DNA of 64,000 nt, taken from assembly GCF_036116635.1 (NCBI RefSeq), contig NZ_CP107995.1:2976001-3040000 (forward strand). The letters are read 5' to 3'. Both the position numbers and the translations under genes were made by a program. This DNA is from Amycolatopsis sp. NBC_00345 (GTDB lineage: Bacteria; Actinomycetota; Actinomycetes; Mycobacteriales; Pseudonocardiaceae). Shown piece by piece: positions 1 to 9,137 of the stretch (within the stretch, counting starts at the first letter, position 1; every line of letters starts with the position of its first letter). The notes beneath the pieces were generated by a model that did no database searches, was not told the DNA's origin, and saw only the letters and a list, made by a program, of their open reading frames with translations.

Positions 1-175
1 AGTCGGACGCGTCGGCGCACGCCGCCGACGCGCGGCGCAGCTCCCCCAGCAGCTCGATCAGCTCCGGGGCGCCCACCTCCCCCGCCTGGACGGCGGCCGC
101 CGTCGTCTCCAGCCAGGCCATGACGTCGGCCTCGGTGATCGGCGCGCGCGGCCGACCCGTGTCGTCTGTGCTCAC
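1..175 (-). CDS. Hypothetical protein, N-terminal fragment (runs off the window)
   Basis: The first 58 codons of a minus-strand gene are visible, starting at a GTG at 175; the rest lies left of the window. The peptide begins VSTDDTGRPRAPITEADVMA and continues as a mildly acidic helical segment. I see no recognisable motif. It is divergent from the EamA permease gene, and a perfect 16-bp palindrome (184-199) sits 8 bp upstream of the start. That would suit a regulator controlling itself and the permease, but the visible residues do not show a DNA-binding fold. Codon use is normal for the window. Confidence 0.55.
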   Translation of the reverse strand, partial: MSTDDTGRPRAPITEADVMAWLETTAAAVQAGEVGAPELIELLGELRRASAACADASD

Positions 176-183
176 GGCCGGAA

Positions 184-199
184 GTATAGGGCGTTATAC
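184..199. promoter_or_regulatory. Perfect palindrome, putative operator
   Basis: GTATAGGGCGTTATAC consists of 5-bp inverted arms around a 6-bp centre. It lies in the divergent region between the truncated gene and the EamA permease. The same 16 bases occur exactly once more in this window, at 21523-21538, which favours a specific recognition site over chance. The binding protein is unknown. Confidence 0.45.
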
Positions 200-281
200 A
201 GCTAGCTCGGGCACGACGTCCGAAAACCGCTGGCCCCTCGGCGCGGCGAACCCGTTGACTGGGCGGGAGTTCACGACGACC

Positions 282-287
282 AGGAGG
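282..287 (+). promoter_or_regulatory. Shine-Dalgarno that fixes a TTG start
   Basis: AGGAGG lies four bases before a TTG codon at 292. It is the reason for starting the EamA permease at TTG rather than at a downstream ATG/GTG. Confidence 0.7.
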
Positions 288-291
288 ATCA

Positions 292-1209
292 TTGTTCGGG
301 CAGTTCGGGGTCACGGCGCGGTTCGTCGCGCTGGCGACGGTGTGGGGTGCCAGTTTCCTGTTCATCAAGGTGGGGCTCGAAGGCCTCTCCCCCGCGCAGG
401 TCGCGCTGGCCCGAGCCGGCTTCGGCGCACTCGGGCTGGCCGTGATCCTGGTGGTGCGACGGCGGCCGCTCCCCCGCGATCCGGCGCTGTGGGGCCATCT
501 CGCGGTCGTCTCGGTGCTGCTGTGCGTGGGGCCGTTCCTGTTGTTCTCGTGGGCCGAGCAGTACATCTCCTCCGGGCTGGCCAGCATCTTCAACGCGACC
601 ACGCCCCTGCTGACGATGCTCTTCACCGCCGCCACCCTCCCCGCGGAGCGCCTCACCCGGCCCCGGTCAGTGGGCCTGCTGCTCGGTTTCGCGGGTGTGC
701 TGACCCTCGTCGGGGTGTGGCAGGGCATCGACCTCACCCACGAGCTGACCGCACAGTTGGCCTGCCTGGGCGCCACGACGTGTTACGGCGCGGCGTTCGT
801 CTACCTGCGCCGTTTCGTGTCACCGCGCGGCGCCGACCCCGTCACCGTCGCGTTCGGACAGGTCGGCTTCGCCACGGTGATCCTGGGCCTGCTGGCGCCC
901 GCGGCGGCCACCGCGCCCGTCCATCTCAGCCCCGCAGTGGTCTTCAGCATGCTCGCGCTCGGCGTGTTCGGAACGGGGGTCGCGTACGCGTGGAACACCG
1001 CCATCGTCGCCGCCTGGGGCGCCGCCAACGCGTCTGCCGTGACTTACCTCACACCGGTGGTCGGTGTGGTGCTCGGCGTGGTCGTGCTGCACGAGCCGGT
1101 GCACTGGAACGAACCCGTCGGCGCGGTCTTGGTGGTGCTCGGGATCCTGGCCTCGCACGGCCGGCTCCGGCCGCGCCGGAAAGCCGCGCTCGCCGCCGAA
1201 CCGGCCTGA
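292..1209 (+). CDS. EamA/DMT-family permease
   Basis: This is a 305-residue integral membrane protein of the drug/metabolite transporter superfamily. Two homologous EamA halves, about residues 5-135 and 150-290, contribute roughly ten hydrophobic segments. The N-terminus contains the ATVWGASFLFIKVGL pattern typical of the first helix, and the second half repeats a glycine-rich helix pattern ending in GILASHGRL. Family members export amino acids, metabolites or drugs; the substrate here cannot be read. The TTG start is set by the AGGAGG at 282-287. A palindromic putative operator lies about 90 bp upstream and could control it. The gene is convergent with arc. Confidence 0.9.
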   Translation: MFGQFGVTARFVALATVWGASFLFIKVGLEGLSPAQVALARAGFGALGLAVILVVRRRPLPRDPALWGHLAVVSVLLCVGPFLLFSWAEQYISSGLASIFNATTPLLTMLFTAATLPAERLTRPRSVGLLLGFAGVLTLVGVWQGIDLTHELTAQLACLGATTCYGAAFVYLRRFVSPRGADPVTVAFGQVGFATVILGLLAPAAATAPVHLSPAVVFSMLALGVFGTGVAYAWNTAIVAAWGAANASAVTYLTPVVGVVLGVVVLHEPVHWNEPVGAVLVVLGILASHGRLRPRRKAALAAEPA

Positions 1210-1278
1210 CGGCACAACCTGGGCGTAACGACAGGTGGGGCCGCCGGCGAACCGGCGGCCCCACCTGCTCCGTGCGTC

Positions 1279-3081
1279 CTACAGGTACTGACCCGTGTTG
1301 GTGGCGGTGTCGATCGCCCGCCCCGAGTCCTGGTTCTTACCGGTGACGAGGGTGCGGATGTAGACGATCCGCTCCCCCTTCTTGCCGGAGATCCGGGCCC
1401 AGTCATCCGGGTTCGTGGTGTTCGGCAGGTCTTCGTTCTCCGCGAACTCGTCGACGATCGCGTCCAGCAGGTGCTGCACGCGCAGGCCGGGCTGGTTGGT
1501 CTCCAGCACGGACTTGATCGCCGACTTCTTCGCCCGGTCCACGATGTTCTGGATCATCGCGCCCGAGTTGAAGTCACGGAAGAACAGGACCTCCTTGTCC
1601 CCGTTGGCGTAGGTCACCTCGAGGAACCGGTTCTCGTCGCTCTCCTCGTACATCCGCTCGACCGTGTGCTGGATCATCGCGTCGAACGTCGCCTTGTGGT
1701 CACCGCCGAACTCCGCCAGGTCATCGGCGTGGATCGGCAGGCCCTCGGCCAGGTACTTGGAGAAGATGTCCTTCGCGCCTTCGGCGTCCGGACGCTCGAT
1801 CTTGATCTTGACGTCGAGCCGGCCCGGCCGCAGGATCGCCGGGTCGATCATGTCCTCGCGGTTGGAGGCGCCGATGACGATGACGTTCTCCAGTCCTTCG
1901 ACACCGTCGATCTCCGAGAGCAGCTGCGGCACGATCGTGGTCTCCACATCGGAGGACACGCCCGAGCCACGGGTGCGGAAGATCGAATCCATCTCGTCGA
2001 AGAACACGATGACCGGGGTGCCCTCGGACGCCTTCTCGCGAGCCCGCTGGAAGATCAAGCGGATGGACCGCTCGGTCTCGCCGACGAACTTGTTGAGCAG
2101 CTCGGGACCCTTGATGTTCAGGAAGTAGGACTTCCCGTCCTCGTTGTCGCCCCGGGCCAGCGCCACCTTCTTGGCCAGGGAGTTCGCCACCGCCTTGGCG
2201 ATGAGCGTCTTCCCGCAGCCCGGAGGGCCGTACAGCAGCACGCCCTTCGGCGGCCGCAGCTGGTACTCCTGGTAGAGGTCGGCGTGCAGGAACGGCAGCT
2301 CCACCGCGTCGCGGATCTGCTCGATCTGCCTGCCGAGGCCGCCGATGTCCTCGTAGCGGACGTCCGGCACCTCCTCCAGCACGAGGTCCTCCACCTCCGC
2401 CTTCGGCACGCGCTCGTACGCGTACCCGGCCTTGGAGTCGACGAGCAGTGAGTCCCCCGGCTTCAGGGGCTGCTCGGCCAGCAGATCGGAGAGCAGGACG
2501 ACCCGCTCCTCGTCCGCGTGCCCGACGACGAGCGCGCGAAGGCTTTCGCCCTCCACGTCCGCCGCGAGCACCTCACGCAGGGAACACACCTCACCGGTGC
2601 GCTCGAAGCCGCCGCCTTCGACGACGGTGAGCGCCTCGTTGAGGCGCAGTGCCTGGCCACGTTGCAGCGACGAGACCTCCACGGCCGGCGACACCGAGAC
2701 CCGCATCTTGCGGCCCGAGGTGAAGACGTCCACCGTGTTGTCCTCGTACGCCGCCACGAACACCCCGTAGCCACTGGGCGGCTGGGCCAGGCGGTCGACC
2801 TCCTCACGGAGGGCGAGCAGCTGTCCCCGTGCTTCACGCAGGGTCTCGACCAGCTTGGTGTTGCGTTCAGTGAGCTGGCTCACCCGTTCCGACGCCTCGG
2901 CGAGGCGCTGTTCGAGAACCCGGTTCTGTCGCGGCGAATCGGTCAGTTTGCGGCGCAACAGCGCCACTTCCTCCTCGAGAAAACGAATCTGCCGGGCTTC
3001 CTCGTTCGATGGCTGCCCCGCTCCGCTCGTTGCTGAAGGGTCGGCCTCCTCGCGCCGACCTCCGGGAAGGTCATGATGCAT
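1279..3081 (-). CDS. arc: Proteasome-associated ATPase ARC/Mpa
   Basis: This 600-residue AAA ATPase recognises Pup-tagged proteins, unfolds them and feeds them to the 20S proteasome. An N-terminal coiled coil (about 26-100) captures Pup. Tandem OB-fold segments follow (about 100-245), then the AAA module with Walker A GPPGCGKT near residue 285, Walker [11 protein letters not shown] and the arginine-finger region. The last residues are GQYL, the C-terminal QYL-type tail known to dock on and open the proteasome gate. The start is the ATG at 3081, preceded by GAGGAGG eight bases upstream; the open frame continues further upstream but lacks a ribosome site. The prcBA, pup and dop genes are not in this window. 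The mpa / lppK-like / trmI order matches mycobacteria. Confidence 0.96.
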   Translation of the reverse strand: MHHDLPGGRREEADPSATSGAGQPSNEEARQIRFLEEEVALLRRKLTDSPRQNRVLEQRLAEASERVSQLTERNTKLVETLREARGQLLALREEVDRLAQPPSGYGVFVAAYEDNTVDVFTSGRKMRVSVSPAVEVSSLQRGQALRLNEALTVVEGGGFERTGEVCSLREVLAADVEGESLRALVVGHADEERVVLLSDLLAEQPLKPGDSLLVDSKAGYAYERVPKAEVEDLVLEEVPDVRYEDIGGLGRQIEQIRDAVELPFLHADLYQEYQLRPPKGVLLYGPPGCGKTLIAKAVANSLAKKVALARGDNEDGKSYFLNIKGPELLNKFVGETERSIRLIFQRAREKASEGTPVIVFFDEMDSIFRTRGSGVSSDVETTIVPQLLSEIDGVEGLENVIVIGASNREDMIDPAILRPGRLDVKIKIERPDAEGAKDIFSKYLAEGLPIHADDLAEFGGDHKATFDAMIQHTVERMYEESDENRFLEVTYANGDKEVLFFRDFNSGAMIQNIVDRAKKSAIKSVLETNQPGLRVQHLLDAIVDEFAENEDLPNTTNPDDWARISGKKGERIVYIRTLVTGKNQDSGRAIDTATNTGQYL

Positions 3082-3432
3082 CGGGCACCTCCTCGGAGTG
3101 CTTTTCATTCCACGGTACCGGCGATCACCGACAAGAAAAGGCCTTTCCGCATTACAAGATCGGCGCGTCGCATCTTCTTCGCCTGCCCAGCACGGTGGCC
3201 ACCGCAGCGCAAGCGGCCATTTCGGTGCCCGGGCACCGAACCGCGACACGCCGTGTTCCACCAGGCGAAAGCAGGCAGCACGGAGATACCCCCCGCGCTG
3301 CCCGTCGAACCCTGTTTTCGCCCCAGATCCGGCCTCGGCGCACGGATCCGGCCGGTGATGGCTAGCATCGGCCGCGACCCTCACCACACCTGGTGGCGGG
3401 GTCTTTACGCGCAGGAGCTAGGGGGCACAGAC
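3082..3432. other. 351-bp divergent intergenic region (arc / membrane protein)
   Basis: No gene is supported here. The region holds the arc ribosome site next to 3081, an AAAGGCCTTT palindrome near 3137, the 20-bp perfect palindrome at 3221-3240 and an ACAC-GCC-GTGT inverted repeat just after it. Promoters for both flanking genes must lie here, but I could not assign -10/-35 boxes with confidence. Confidence 0.5.
3221..3240. promoter_or_regulatory. 20-bp perfect palindrome upstream of arc
   Basis: TTCGGTGCCCGGGCACCGAA is a perfect inverted repeat with no spacer, about 140 bp upstream of arc and 190 bp upstream of the divergent membrane-protein gene. It is a plausible dimeric regulator site. 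No cognate protein is apparent. Confidence 0.4.
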
Positions 3433-4341
3433 ATGACCTACCCGCCGCAGCAGCCCGGCGGCTACGGCCAGCAGGGCGGCGGTTACGGGCAGCAGCCGGA
3501 GCCTTACGGCCAGCCGCAGCAGCCCGGCTTCCCCCAGTCGGGCCCGCAGCAGCAGCCCGGCTACCCCGGGGCCGGCCCGCAGTACGGCCAGCAGCCCGGC
3601 GGGTACCAGGGCGGTTATCCCCAGCAGGGCGGCGGTTACGGGCAGCAGCAGCCGGGCTACCCCCAGTCCGGGGCGCAGCAGCAGCCGGGCTACCCGGGCG
3701 GGACACAGCAGTTCCCGCAGCCGGACGGCTACCAGCAGGGCGGATTCGGCGACCAGTACGGCCAACCGGGTGGTTATCCGCAGGGCGGCTACGGTGAGCA
3801 GCCCCCGCCGAAAAAAGAGAAAACCGGCCTGATCATCGGCATCGCGATCGGCGCCGTGGTCGTCATCGGCGGGGCGACGGCGCTCGTCATCGGCCTGTCC
3901 GGCAACGACGACAAGAACAACACCGCCGCTCCGCCGGCCTCCAGCGCGCCGAACACCCCCGCGCCGAGCCACTCGAAGAGCAGCTCGCCGAGCGCGCCGT
4001 CCACTTCGGGGTCCGCTCCGACGACCGGCGGCACCGGATCCGGTCCCGCCCCCGGCGGCAAGGCGTCCTCGCAGGAGCTGTTCCAGGCGGCCGCGGCGGA
4101 CTTCAGCGCCGGTGACGGCAAGGCCCTCTCGACGCTCGCCTGCCGCAGCCTGTACTCCGGCGGCTCCGTGGACATCCAGACCATCCAGGTCGAGCTCACG
4201 GGCAGCCCGCAGGAGAACGGCGACAACTCCACCGTGCGGTACAAGGCCACGCAGGGGACGAAGACCGCGAACGGGACCATGACGTCCAAGCGCGAGTCCG
4301 GCGTCTGGTGCCTCGTGGACGCCCAAGCGGACAAGAAGTGA
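3433..4341 (+). CDS. Membrane-anchored protein with Gln/Gly/Pro/Tyr-rich N-terminus
   Basis: This is a 302-residue protein. Residues 1-130 are low-complexity and built from recurring GYGQQ, QQPGYP and GGYPQ motifs, presumably cytoplasmic and disordered. A single transmembrane helix (TGLIIGIAIGAVVVIGG...) lies near 136-160. A Ser/Pro/Thr linker follows, then a small outer domain of about 90 residues with two cysteines, ending in GVWCLVDAQADKK. The outer domain resembles the NTF2-like/DUF-type domains attached to actinobacterial membrane anchors. The start is the ATG at 3433, after the GGAG in ...AGGAGCTAGGGGG. The next gene encodes a shorter relative 10 bp downstream, so the two look like one operon. 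The position matches lppK next to mpa in mycobacteria, but I cannot assign a function. Confidence 0.8.
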   Translation: MTYPPQQPGGYGQQGGGYGQQPEPYGQPQQPGFPQSGPQQQPGYPGAGPQYGQQPGGYQGGYPQQGGGYGQQQPGYPQSGAQQQPGYPGGTQQFPQPDGYQQGGFGDQYGQPGGYPQGGYGEQPPPKKEKTGLIIGIAIGAVVVIGGATALVIGLSGNDDKNNTAAPPASSAPNTPAPSHSKSSSPSAPSTSGSAPTTGGTGSGPAPGGKASSQELFQAAAADFSAGDGKALSTLACRSLYSGGSVDIQTIQVELTGSPQENGDNSTVRYKATQGTKTANGTMTSKRESGVWCLVDAQADKK

Positions 4342-4351
4342 AACCCCGGCG

Positions 4352-4803
4352 GTGAGCGGACGGCTCACCGCCGGGCTCGCCCTGCTCGGCGCCCTGGTGG
4401 CCGGCGTGGTGATCGGGCTGCTCCTGGTCGCCCCCGCCGGCCCGGACGAGGCTGCCGTGCCCCCGGCCCCGCCGCCGTCGACCACCGCGCGCCCGTCCTC
4501 GGCGACCCCCGCGCCGGACGCCGACATCGCCGCGGTCACCGTCCTCTCGCACGCCATCGCCGACGCGATCGAACGGCGGGACGCCCGGGAGTTCGGCACC
4601 CTGACCTGCAGTCCGCAGACCGCGGACGCGCTGTCGGCGCTGCAGAAGCGCTGGGACGCGGCCGGGCCGATGGCCGTCACGCTGCCCGAGGCGCCGATCG
4701 TCGACGGCGATTCGGCCAGTGTGAACATCCACGTCGAGGGCACCGGCGGCCGCAAGCAGACCCCGTTCCCGATGCGCCGGGAGAACGGCCGCTGGTGCGT
4801 GCC

Positions 4804-4810
<7 letters not shown>
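4352..4810 (+). CDS. Small membrane-anchored secreted-domain protein, relative of the preceding gene
   Basis: This 152-residue protein starts at GTG 4352, just 10 bp after the preceding gene. An N-terminal hydrophobic helix (about 6-28) is followed by a Pro/Ala/Ser/Thr linker and a C-terminal domain of about 95 residues. The domain has one internal cysteine (LTCSPQ) and ends RRENGRWCVPG. That two-cysteine, W-C ending pattern matches the outer domain of the upstream protein, which suggests paralogous domains and perhaps a complex. Its stop codon lies inside a hairpin shared with the convergent trmI gene. Function unknown. Confidence 0.75.
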
Positions 4811-5659
<849 letters not shown>

Positions 5660-5717
5660 TCACGCGAAACGCTGGCGTCAGATCTTCCCAGGTCGCCCGC
5701 GCGGGCCGCGGCTGGGG

Positions 5718-6875
5718 TCAGTACCCGCGGCGGTCGCGGACGAGCGCGGCCCGGAGATCGTCCCGGCGCAGCACCCCGGCCGGGCGGCCTTCGTCGTCGA
5801 CCACGAGGAACTGCCACGCCGGGGTCTCGCGGACGCGCTCGGCGATCTCCTCCCCCGGTTCGGAGGCCAGGAGCACGGTCTCGGCACGGATCGGCTCGGC
5901 CGCCAGTTCCGCGGGCGCGTGCGGATGGGTCGCGGCGAGCTGTTCGGCGGCCTGCTCGTCGAGCAGCCCCGCGGCGACGCCGTCGGCCCGCACGAGCACG
6001 ACGCCGCGGCCGGCGGACGCGGCGAGCGCGTCGGACACCGGGCTCTCCGCGGGCAGCTGCAGCACGGGCCGCACCAGCTCGGTGATCTCCAGCCCGACGG
6101 GCCAGCTCCGCCGGGCTTCCGCGACGAGTTCGGCGCGGGCGCCCAGGATCACGAACCACGCCGTGACGACGCAGACGCCGAGGCGGAGCCAGCGGTCCTC
6201 GCTCGCGGTCGCCAGGCCCCACAGCGCCCACACGATCAGCGCGGTGGCGACCAGCGCGCCGCCGGCCACCGCGGCGCGGGTGCCCTTGGCGCGCGTCCCG
6301 GTCGCCGCCCACACCCCGGCGCGCACCAGGCGGCCGCCGTCCAGCGGCAGTCCCGGGAGCAGGTTGAACAGGCCGACCGCGAAGTTCGCCACGGCGCACT
6401 CGGCGACCAGCAGCCACACCGCGCCGTCGGGCGGCACCGCGAGCAGCAGCAGCGCGCAGAACCCGCCGAGCAGCAGCGACACCGCCGGGCCGGCCGCGGC
6501 GACCAGCCCCTCCTGCCCCGGCTTGCGCGGGGTTCGCGCCACTTCGGACAGTCCGCCGAGCAGGAACAGCCGCAGCCGCCGCACCGGGATCCCCAGCCGC
6601 AACGCGACCAGGCAGTGCCCCAGCTCGTGGGCAAGCACCGAGAGCCCGAGCAGCACCGCGAACGCGGCCGCCAGCAGCCACGAGGTCGGCGTCGAAGCAT
6701 CCGGCAGCAACCGGCCGACCAGCGGCGCGTAGAGCACGACGATGATCGCCGAGCCGATCCACCAGGACGGCGCGAGCAGCACCGGCACCCCGCCCACACG
6801 GAACAGCAGCAGCCCGCCGTCACCGGTGGCGGCCCGCCGGGACGGCCCGGCACCGTGCTGACTGGTCGCGGCCAT
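5718..6875 (-). CDS. Site-2 protease (M50) family membrane peptidase with CBS domains
   Basis: This is a 385-residue polytopic protein. The zinc site HELGH lies near residues 83-87 inside a membrane segment (LAHELGHCLVALRLG). The second metal motif NLLPGLPLDGGR lies near 171-182. The C-terminal cytoplasmic part (about 255-380) carries paired CBS domains, which in related proteases sense nucleotides. Such enzymes cleave membrane-embedded substrates such as anti-sigma factors. I place the start at ATG 6875 (MAATSQHG...), because the frame upstream is made of non-coding 34-bp repeats. Neighbours are trmI downstream and a divergent RecB-type nuclease. The substrate is unknown. Confidence 0.9.
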   Translation of the reverse strand: MAATSQHGAGPSRRAATGDGGLLLFRVGGVPVLLAPSWWIGSAIIVVLYAPLVGRLLPDASTPTSWLLAAAFAVLLGLSVLAHELGHCLVALRLGIPVRRLRLFLLGGLSEVARTPRKPGQEGLVAAAGPAVSLLLGGFCALLLLAVPPDGAVWLLVAECAVANFAVGLFNLLPGLPLDGGRLVRAGVWAATGTRAKGTRAAVAGGALVATALIVWALWGLATASEDRWLRLGVCVVTAWFVILGARAELVAEARRSWPVGLEITELVRPVLQLPAESPVSDALAASAGRGVVLVRADGVAAGLLDEQAAEQLAATHPHAPAELAAEPIRAETVLLASEPGEEIAERVRETPAWQFLVVDDEGRPAGVLRRDDLRAALVRDRRGY

Positions 6876-7389
6876 GCGGGCAAGAGTAAAGGGCAAGGTG
6901 TGGGGAGGGGGTGATCCGCCCTGCCCGGACGAGTGGTGTCGCCCGTCCACGGCCCGCCGGGGCAGCGGTTTTCCGCTCGCTGCACGGATCTGCTGGCTCG
7001 GGTTTTCCGCTCGCTGCACGGGTCTGCTGGCTCGGGTTTTCTGCCCGCTGCACGAGTCCACTGCCTCGGCTTTCCGGCCTGCGGCACGGGTCTGCCGCCT
7101 CGGTTTCCGGCTCGCGGCCCGGATCTTCTGGCTCGGGTTTCCGGCTCGCTGCACGGATCTCCTGCCACGGGTTTCCGGCTCGTTCTCGCTGCCTGCCGCA
7201 CCCACCGGCCACCGGTCCCGGCTGGTCCGCCTCGGTCCGCCGCTGCCCGCCACGCCGGTCGCCGTGCCCGATTCCCGCCGCCGCGCGAGCGGTCCCGCCA
7301 GGCCGCCAGGTGCGGGGGTGGCGGTGCTCATGCCGCGCTCCGCGAGTCGCGTGAGCAGAACTGTCGGTGCCCGGCGTTACGCTCTGGCC
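6876..7389. other. 514-bp divergent intergenic region carrying a tandem array
   Basis: There is no supported gene between the site-2 protease and the RecB-type nuclease. Open frames across it on both strands only read through the 34-bp repeat, giving recurring junk peptides such as ENPSQQIRAASGKP in several frames. The array occupies 6967-7183. The remainder shows no clear promoter. Confidence 0.7.
6967..7183. repeat. Degenerate 34-bp tandem repeat array, about 6.4 copies
   Basis: Units run 6967-7000, 7001-7034, 7035-7068, 7069-7102, 7103-7135 (33 bp) and 7136-7169, with a partial unit from 7170. The shared core is GGTTTTCCGCTCGCTGCACG followed by a variable TCTGCTGGCTCG end. Units 1 and 2 are nearly identical, and later units drift to GGTTTCCGG. 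A length of 34 is not a multiple of three, so the array is not a coding repeat. There are no unique spacers between units, so it is not a CRISPR. Confidence 0.85.
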
Positions 7390-8283
7390 ATGCCCGACAC
7401 CGCTACGGTCACCACTCCTCCCGAGGCCGGTGGCGCGCCCGTCCGCAGGCGGCCCGCGCTGTCGCCGTCTCGTGCGAGCGACTTCAAGCAGTGCCCGCTG
7501 CTGTACCGCTTCCGGGCCGTCGACCGGCTGCCGGAGGTGCCCACGCGGGCACAGCTGCGCGGCACGCTCGTCCATGCCGTGCTGGAGCGGCTCTTCGCGC
7601 TGCCCGCGGCCGAACGCGTCGCGCCGCGCGCCAAGGAGCTGATCGAGCCCACCTGGACGGAGCTGTCCGCGGGCAGTCCGGAGTGGACGGACCTGTTCGC
7701 GGGCGAAGACCAGGACGAGACCGGCAAGTGGTTGCAGTCCGCGGAAAAGCTGCTCGATTCGTACTTCGGGCTGGAGGACCCGCGCCGGCTGGAACCGGAG
7801 GCCTGTGAGCTGCACGTGGAGATCGAGCTGGGCTCCGGGGTGCTGCTGCGCGGCTACATCGACCGGGTCGACGTCGCGCCCACCGGCGAGATCCGGGTGG
7901 TGGACTACAAGACCGGGGCCGCGCCGCGCGAAATCGGCGAGGCCAAGGCGATGTTCCAGATGAAGTTCTACGCCGTGGTGCTCTGGCGGCTGCGCGGCGT
8001 GGTGCCGCGGCAGCTGAAGCTGATGTACCTGACCGACGGCCAATCCCTCGCGTACACACCGGACGAGGCGGAGCTGGTCCGCTTCGAGCGGACGCTGGAG
8101 GCGATCTGGCAGGCCATCCTCAAGGCGGGCAAGACCGGCGACTTCCGGCCCAACCCGGGCAAGCTGTGCTCGTGGTGCGACCACCAGGCGCACTGCCCGG
8201 AGTTCGGCGGCACACCCCCGGAGTACCCGGGCTGGCCCGAGCCGGACGCGGGCGAGGAGACGGCATTGGACCGGGCCGACTGA
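7390..8283 (+). CDS. RecB/Cas4-type PD-(D/E)XK nuclease
   Basis: This 297-residue protein resembles the free-standing RecB-family exonuclease next to trmI in mycobacteria. The opening LSPSRASDFKQCPLLYRFR is the conserved nuclease entry motif with its first cysteine (about residue 37). The catalytic core includes an acidic residue in ARGYIDRVD-like context and IRVVDYKTGAAPR near 170, the QxxxY helix follows (MFQMKFYAVVL), and the C-terminus holds CSWCDHQAHC (CX2CX5C). The four cysteines would bind an Fe-S cluster as in AddB-like nucleases. The start is the ATG at 7390. It overlaps the next gene by one base (TGATG), so translation is probably coupled. The role is inferred to be DNA repair. Confidence 0.9.
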   Translation: MPDTATVTTPPEAGGAPVRRRPALSPSRASDFKQCPLLYRFRAVDRLPEVPTRAQLRGTLVHAVLERLFALPAAERVAPRAKELIEPTWTELSAGSPEWTDLFAGEDQDETGKWLQSAEKLLDSYFGLEDPRRLEPEACELHVEIELGSGVLLRGYIDRVDVAPTGEIRVVDYKTGAAPREIGEAKAMFQMKFYAVVLWRLRGVVPRQLKLMYLTDGQSLAYTPDEAELVRFERTLEAIWQAILKAGKTGDFRPNPGKLCSWCDHQAHCPEFGGTPPEYPGWPEPDAGEETALDRAD

Positions 8284-9074
8284 TGGCCGACGCCTTCTAC
8301 GCCCCGCTCGGCGAAGAGCGGTACGCCGCCACCGAGCACACCAGCGGCCCGTGGGCCCCCGGCGCGCAGCACTTCGGCCCGCCGTCGGCGCTGCTCGTGC
8401 GCGGGCTGGAGCGGATCGAGGCGCCGCACCCGTCGCTGCTCGCGCGGGTGACCGTCGAGATCCTCGGCCCGGCGCCAATCGCGGAGCTGGACCAGCGGTC
8501 CTGGGTCGAGCGGCCGGGCCGTTCGGTCGAGCTGCTGCAGTCGGAGCTGTCCGCTGCGGGCCGGGTCGTCGCCAGGGCGTCCGCGTGGCGGATCGCGACC
8601 ACCGACACCGAGGCCGTGGCCACCGACGCCGGTCCGCTGCTGCCCTCAGCCGAGGCGGGCACCGCGACGGCGTTCCCGGACGACTGGCGCGGCGGATACC
8701 TGCAGGCCATCGAGTGGCGCGCGGTGCGCGGCGGGATCTCCGCGCCCGGGCCCGCCGCCGTCTGGGGCCGGCAGCGGATCCCGCTCGTCGACGGCGAGGA
8801 GCCGACCGGGCTGCAGCGGCTGTTCGCGATCGCCGACTCCGCCAGCGGCGTTTCGCACTTCCTGTCGGCCCATGATTGGTGGTTCATCAACTCCGAGCTG
8901 ACCGTCCACCTGCGGCGCGAGCCCGAGGGCGAATGGGTGGGACTCGACGCGGTTACGCTGGTCGGCCCATACGGGATCGGCACCGCCACGAGTACCCTGC
9001 ACGACGGTTCCGGTCCGGTCGGCACGGGGGCGCAGGCCCTGCTCGTCCGTCCGCGACAGGCCGAAGGCGAATAA
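8283..9074 (+). CDS. TesB-like thioesterase family protein
   Basis: This 263-residue protein looks like a double hotdog fold of the acyl-CoA thioesterase type. The N-terminal half contains GAQHFGPPSALLVRGLER and a strand pattern with RVTVEILGPAPIAEL. The C-terminal half contains the characteristic FINSELTVHLRREPEGEWVG segment. It probably hydrolyses a CoA or ACP thioester, but the substrate cannot be read. Its ATG overlaps the TGA of the upstream nuclease gene, so the two are co-transcribed. A ParA gene follows after 63 bp. Confidence 0.85.
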   Translation: MADAFYAPLGEERYAATEHTSGPWAPGAQHFGPPSALLVRGLERIEAPHPSLLARVTVEILGPAPIAELDQRSWVERPGRSVELLQSELSAAGRVVARASAWRIATTDTEAVATDAGPLLPSAEAGTATAFPDDWRGGYLQAIEWRAVRGGISAPGPAAVWGRQRIPLVDGEEPTGLQRLFAIADSASGVSHFLSAHDWWFINSELTVHLRREPEGEWVGLDAVTLVGPYGIGTATSTLHDGSGPVGTGAQALLVRPRQAEGE

Positions 9075-9137
9075 CCGCGCGGACCCGCCCTGGATCCAAT
9101 AGCCTTCGCGGAACGACCGACAAGGGAGCGCTCCGGC

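Noticed and set aside
6967..7183. CRISPR array
   Set aside because: The units adjoin without spacers, they drift in sequence, and no cas gene is near; the Cas4-like fold of the nuclease at 7390 is a general RecB-type feature.
6876..7331. Coding through the 34-bp repeats as an N-terminal extension of the site-2 protease or the nuclease
   Set aside because: The unit length is not a multiple of three, and the same peptide words appear in several frames, as expected for translated repeats.
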